From Paenibacillus glycanilyticus NBRC 16618 (GTDB lineage Bacteria; Bacillota; Bacilli; Paenibacillales; Paenibacillaceae), in the NCBI RefSeq assembly GCF_004000805.1, contig NZ_BILY01000034.1, forward strand, positions 1 to 64,000: a stretch of DNA of 64,000 nucleotides, read 5' to 3'. Made by a program: the position numbers and the translations under genes. Positions 60,327 to 64,000 of the stretch are shown here, piece after piece. The notes beneath the pieces are model-generated. The model was given only the letters and a program-made list of their open reading frames with translations, did not search any database and was not told where the DNA came from. Positions within the stretch are counted from its first letter, which is position 1. Every line of letters starts with the position of its first letter.

Positions 60327-61256
60327 ATGTCAGCAAGAGCGAAATTCGACACGGGTCTGGACAAGTTCAACCGGATCCGAACCGGCACGAACGTTGTTTT
60401 CCATCTGATTTTTATCGTATTGGCGCTGCTTTGCCTTATACCTGTCCTTGTGGTGTTGTCCATATCGCTGACCAGCGAAGATTCTATTCGCAGCAGCGGG
60501 TATCATCTTTTCCCGACGGCATTCTCCGGCGATGCTTATCGCTATATCGCGCAGCAAGGGACGATGATCACGAAGGCGCTTGGCATCTCCGTGCTCGTTA
60601 CCGCCCTCGGTACCGTAATTGGCGTGATGCTTACAACGTCTATGGGGTACGTCCTTTCCCGGCCGAATTACAAGCTGAAGGGGCTTCTGACCTGGATCGT
60701 ATTCATTCCGATGGTATTTAACGGAGGTTTGGTGTCCAGCTACTATATCAATTCCAATATGCTGGGCCTGAAGGATACGGTGTGGGCGCTTATTCTGCCG
60801 CTGGCTGTCTCCTCCTTCAACGTGATCATTTGCAAAACCTTCTTCCGAAGCACGATTCCAGACGCGCTGATCGAATCCGCCGAAATCGACGGCTCGAGCC
60901 AATTGCGCATTTACTTCTCGATCGTGTTGCCGATCTCGCTGCCGGTTCTGGCGACCATTGGATTGTTCCTCTGCTTCGCCTATTGGAACGACTGGTTCCA
61001 ATCCATGCTGTACATTGATAACCAGAACTTGTACTCGCTGCAGGCGCTCTTGAACAGCTTGATGACCAACGTGGACGCCCTGGCGAAAAATGCTTCCAGC
61101 ATGGGCATCAGTTATGCGGAGCTTGTCGCAACCATGCCGAAGGAATCCGCGCGGATGGCCGTTGCCATCGTCATCGTGGTTCCCGTTGCCGTTGCTTACC
61201 CGTTCTTCCAGAAATACTTTATTTCCGGTCTGACGGTAGGCGCCGTGAAAGGTTAA
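60327..61256 (+). CDS. Sugar ABC transporter permease, LplC/YtcP type
   Basis: A 309-residue permease with six helices and the EAA-like loop ALIESAEIDGSSQLRIYFSI. It pairs with the preceding LplB-type permease and the binding protein that follows. It starts 14 bases after the first permease gene, with AAGGGGGAAG before the ATG. The end YPFFQKYFISGLTVGAVKG is typical of the family. Confidence 0.93.
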   Translation: MSARAKFDTGLDKFNRIRTGTNVVFHLIFIVLALLCLIPVLVVLSISLTSEDSIRSSGYHLFPTAFSGDAYRYIAQQGTMITKALGISVLVTALGTVIGVMLTTSMGYVLSRPNYKLKGLLTWIVFIPMVFNGGLVSSYYINSNMLGLKDTVWALILPLAVSSFNVIICKTFFRSTIPDALIESAEIDGSSQLRIYFSIVLPISLPVLATIGLFLCFAYWNDWFQSMLYIDNQNLYSLQALLNSLMTNVDALAKNASSMGISYAELVATMPKESARMAVAIVIVVPVAVAYPFFQKYFISGLTVGAVKG

Positions 61257-61366
61257 TTCTGAAAGGTTAACTCGAAATAAACTCGGATTCGTCCGGTTTA
61301 TGATATCCACCGCGCAAATGCAGACGGTGGGAATGAAGAGGGCTATATTAAAGGGAGGAAATGTAC

Positions 61367-62890
61367 ATGAAAAGGACGAAGAAAAAATGGCTTGCTATCA
61401 GCGCCGTAGCGCTTTTGACAACCGCTCTTGCAGGCTGCGGCAACTCGAATTCCAATTCCAATTCGGATTCAAGCACCAACAAGCCTTCGAACACCAATCA
61501 GGCGGCAAGCGCGCAGACGGAAACGAGCAAGCCTGCTGATTCGGGCGATGTGCCTACGCTGGTATGGTGGACGATCGGCGGACAGACTCCCGCCAACTTC
61601 GATAAAGCGATTGCCGCGATGAACGATTACACGGCCGAGAAGATCGGCGTGAAAATCGACATTAAGGTAGCAAGCTGGGGCGACTGGGATACGAAGATCA
61701 ATACGATCGTAAATACCGGCGAACCGTTCGACATCATGTTTACGAATAACTCCAAGTATAGCCAGCAAGTGACGATGGGCGCGTTCGCCGACCTGACCGA
61801 CCTGGTGCAAAGCGATACGCCGGATCTCTACAAGCTGATTCCTCAGAAGGTGTGGGATGGAACAAAAATCGGAGGGAAAATCTACTCCGTGCCGACGTAC
61901 AAAGACTCGTCTTTGACCCAATATTGGGTGTTCGACGACAAATACGTGCAGAAATACGGCATCGACACGGCTAGCATCAAGACGTTGAAGGACCTCGACA
62001 AACCGTTCCACGATATGAAGGCTGGCGAAGGCAAAAGCTTCTACCCGCTGTCGCTTACCCAAGGTGACGGGTTTAACGGATTTTTCAACGGCTACGACGA
62101 TATGACGCTTGGCCTGCCGCCGATCGGCGTGAAAGTCGATGATGCTTCCCGCAAGGTTGTCTCCGTACTGGAGCAGCCGGACATCATGGAGGGACTCAAG
62201 CAGCTGCACCAATGGTACCAAGACGGTATTATCAATCCGGACGCACCAACGAAAACGGAGGCAGACAAAGCCCGTCCTTTCTTCGCGGCGCAGGCCTTCC
62301 CGGGTGCGGAAGCGAGCTGGCAGATCACGGAGGGTGTCGAGAAGTACGACATGTTTCAGATCTTTGGCCCGATTTATACGACAAGTACGATTCAAGGCTC
62401 TCTGAACGCGATCTCGGCCAACTCGAAATATAAGAAAGAAGCGTTGAAATATTTGCAGCTGGTTAATACGGATCCGAAGCTGCGCAATATGCTGGCCTTC
62501 GGCGAGCTGGGCGTCGATTACGACAACGTGGATGGCGAGAAAGTGATTGAGCGCAAGTCCGATACATGGCCGCTTGCCGCTTATACGCAAGGGACGTTCT
62601 TCGACCTGGCCGTAACGAAAGGCGCTCCGGTAGATCAGTGGGATCAAGTCCGCAAGCTGAACGATCAGGCGACTTCCTCCACGAACTTGGGCTTTGCGCT
62701 GGACATCAGCAAGCTGAGCACCGAAGTGGCCAATACGAAAGCGGTATGGGACAAATACCGGTATGAGCTGCTGACAGGCGCTTCCGATCCGGAGAAAATG
62801 GTACCGAAGATTGTGTCGGAACTAAAGGCCGCTGGCATGGATGCGATTATGAAGGCCGCCCAAGAGCAAGTCGATTCGTATTTCAAATAA
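61367..62890 (+). CDS. Sugar-binding lipoprotein, LplA type
   Basis: A 507-residue extracellular solute-binding lipoprotein. The signal ends with lipobox LAGC, followed by a Ser/Asn-rich linker (about 26-55), then a two-lobe binding domain with WWTIGGQTPANFDKAI. It should deliver a sugar to the two permeases. ATG at 61367 has GGGAGG eight bases upstream; an ATG two codons earlier is too close. The sugar is not predictable from this sequence alone. Confidence 0.93.
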   Translation: MKRTKKKWLAISAVALLTTALAGCGNSNSNSNSDSSTNKPSNTNQAASAQTETSKPADSGDVPTLVWWTIGGQTPANFDKAIAAMNDYTAEKIGVKIDIKVASWGDWDTKINTIVNTGEPFDIMFTNNSKYSQQVTMGAFADLTDLVQSDTPDLYKLIPQKVWDGTKIGGKIYSVPTYKDSSLTQYWVFDDKYVQKYGIDTASIKTLKDLDKPFHDMKAGEGKSFYPLSLTQGDGFNGFFNGYDDMTLGLPPIGVKVDDASRKVVSVLEQPDIMEGLKQLHQWYQDGIINPDAPTKTEADKARPFFAAQAFPGAEASWQITEGVEKYDMFQIFGPIYTTSTIQGSLNAISANSKYKKEALKYLQLVNTDPKLRNMLAFGELGVDYDNVDGEKVIERKSDTWPLAAYTQGTFFDLAVTKGAPVDQWDQVRKLNDQATSSTNLGFALDISKLSTEVANTKAVWDKYRYELLTGASDPEKMVPKIVSELKAAGMDAIMKAAQEQVDSYFK

Positions 62891-62913
62891 GTTTTGTCTG
62901 TCATCAACATCCG

Positions 62914-62947
62914 AAAAACCCGAACGGAGATTGCCGTTCGGGTTTTC
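62914..62947 (+). terminator. Terminator of sugar ABC operon
   Basis: AAAACCCGAACGG and CCGTTCGGGTTTT form a 13-base perfect stem around AGATTG. Confidence 0.95.
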
Positions 62948-63039
62948 TGGCACGAAATTTAGGATTGCTTTTATCAATAACAACGTTATATGTTTGAGCG
63001 GTGGGGTAGGGCAAAAGCCTATTGCAAAGGAGATGCCGC

Positions 63040-64000
63040 ATGCGTTCATTTATGCAAATCAAGATCTATCGCGGCAAGTTCATTGCATATGCGGTATTTG
63101 TGGTATTCATCGGCCTTGCGCTCGGCGCGCTCACCTGCGCGGTACTGCTGGACCAATGGGTGGGGAATTCCAGAAACGAGGCCACAGGTGCATTCTCTCG
63201 GGTGGAAAACAGCCTCCAGTACGATGCCGACCGTATCGAAGCGTTTATGCAGCGAGTGTATTCCAACAGCGGTCTGGTGTCCGACATTCGCAGCTTCTTG
63301 GGAAATAACGCGGAGGGCTATCTGACGAGCAGGCTGCAGGGCAGTCAATATAACCGGCCGCTTGTCTCTTTTCCCGACGATATGAAATCCTTCTTAAGCA
63401 ACGGGGGAAAGGGAGACATCACGCAAATCAGCCTGCATACCGAGCAAGAGGGCAACGTGGTGAGCTTCGATAATAACGGCAATACGAGTTATCTATTCCG
63501 TCTGCCAAACTCCGACGAAACGTTTCGCGAGACGATTCAAAAAGGATTCGTCTATCACAAAAAGCTGTCGGATCCGAACCAAATCTCCCGTCAGCTGGGC
63601 GAATTCCGATTCCTGGTTAGCAGCGAGCGTATTTTTAAAACGGTGCAAAATTACCATTTGGATGAGGCTGCTGCAGTCAGCGATTCCGGAGACGTGTATC
63701 TCATCGCCGGCAACGGCCGCAGCTCGGAGGAGCTGATTCGCCGGATCGTGGCGGATGGACGCACGCATGGCTTTCTATCGACGGGATTCCTGGACCGAGC
63801 CTATTTCGTGTCGTTTCATTCGAGCGAGTTCGATTATCGGTTCGTCAGCACCGTGGATTTGGCCTCGCTGATCCGTCAAAAAGCAAACGTGCTGCTTATC
63901 GTGTTTCTCATCGTACTGGCCGCCATGATCTGCGTCCTGTTGCTCATCGTTTACAATCTGCGCGAAGACGCGAACTTCCTGCGTCGGATTATCGTGTCCA
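63040..64000 (+). CDS. Membrane sensor protein, likely YesM-type histidine kinase (cut by window end)
   Basis: The frame runs off the end of the window after 320 codons. The visible part has a short inside start, a membrane helix (about 15-37), an outside sensor domain (about 38-280, rich in charged residues), and a second helix (about 283-308, LLIVFLIVLAAMICVLLLIV) followed by NLREDANFLRRIIVS, which could begin a HAMP or linker region. AAAGGAG lies before the ATG. In Paenibacillus, sugar ABC operons often adjoin a YesM-type kinase or an AraC-type sensor; the missing C terminus would decide. Confidence 0.75.
   Translation, partial: MRSFMQIKIYRGKFIAYAVFVVFIGLALGALTCAVLLDQWVGNSRNEATGAFSRVENSLQYDADRIEAFMQRVYSNSGLVSDIRSFLGNNAEGYLTSRLQGSQYNRPLVSFPDDMKSFLSNGGKGDITQISLHTEQEGNVVSFDNNGNTSYLFRLPNSDETFRETIQKGFVYHKKLSDPNQISRQLGEFRFLVSSERIFKTVQNYHLDEAAAVSDSGDVYLIAGNGRSSEELIRRIVADGRTHGFLSTGFLDRAYFVSFHSSEFDYRFVSTVDLASLIRQKANVLLIVFLIVLAAMICVLLLIVYNLREDANFLRRIIVS

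Noticed and set aside
61469..62647. 392-codon open frame on the minus strand across the binding-protein gene
   Set aside because: Opposite-strand shadow of a clear lipoprotein gene; composition rich in Arg/His with no family resemblance.
1..64000. CRISPR arrays, insertion sequences, prophage genes and rRNA genes
   Set aside because: Looked for; no regularly spaced direct repeats, transposase, integrase, phage structural gene or rRNA sequence was recognised.

Overview
The window is the replication-origin region of a low-to-medium GC, endospore-forming Firmicute, most likely Paenibacillus or a close relative. This rests on the gene order (dnaA, dnaN, yaaA, recF, remB, gyrB, gyrA on one side of oriC; rpmH, rnpA, spoIIIJ, jag, mnmE, mnmG, rsmG, noc, soj, parB on the other), on sporulation genes (yyaC, spoIIIJ), on the WalRKHIJ system, and on an LplABC-type sugar ABC operon. 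It comes from recognising protein families; no database search was possible.

Layout. Positions 1-9.7 kb hold leftward genes: an HD-GYP protein, gyrA, gyrB, remB, recF, yaaA and dnaN. One rightward ATP-grasp gene is inserted between gyrB and gyrA. Positions 9.7-11.8 kb are oriC: DnaA boxes lie on both sides of dnaA, and an AT-rich/DnaA-trio unwinding module lies between dnaA and dnaN. From 11.8 to 21 kb run rpmH to parB, including two consensus parS sites, one inside a terminator hairpin and one inside parB. From 21 to 34.4 kb are small conserved Firmicute genes (DUF4446, yyaC, DUF3343, mscS, DUF951), a tRNA-Ser, the rpsF-ssb-rpsR operon, a DUF1641/NADH dehydrogenase pair, a cation antiporter and a CorC-type protein. 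From 34.4 to 43.4 kb are a CBS protein, an unusual secreted amidohydrolase, and yybS-gdpP-rplI-dnaB-purA. From 43.5 to 54.7 kb are an orphan acidic membrane protein, a LysM/G5/M23 cell-wall peptidase, walRKHIJ, an HtrA protease and a DUF4097 repeat protein. From 54.7 to 64 kb are accessory genes: ynfA, a CxxH/CxxC protein, an ankyrin protein, rlmH, a Nudix-DUF4406 fusion, a MerR-methyltransferase fusion, and a sugar ABC operon followed by a sensor gene cut by the window edge.

Most genes point away from oriC and so run with replication. Head-on exceptions are the ATP-grasp gene, yyaC, yjzC, corC, the DUF4870 gene, the small gene after walJ, and ynfA.

Much of the window works as one cell-cycle neighbourhood: replication start (DnaA, DnaN, DnaB, gyrase), origin segregation and division-site control (ParABS, Noc), wall homeostasis (WalRK, M23 peptidase), c-di-AMP turnover (GdpP) and translation or tRNA modification. 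No complete new defence or mobile system is visible. The observations most worth checking are the regulatory overlaps (parS in a terminator, a PurBox pair in a terminator, the noc leader), the gene inserted between gyrB and gyrA, the amidohydrolase without its HxH motif, and the two domain fusions.
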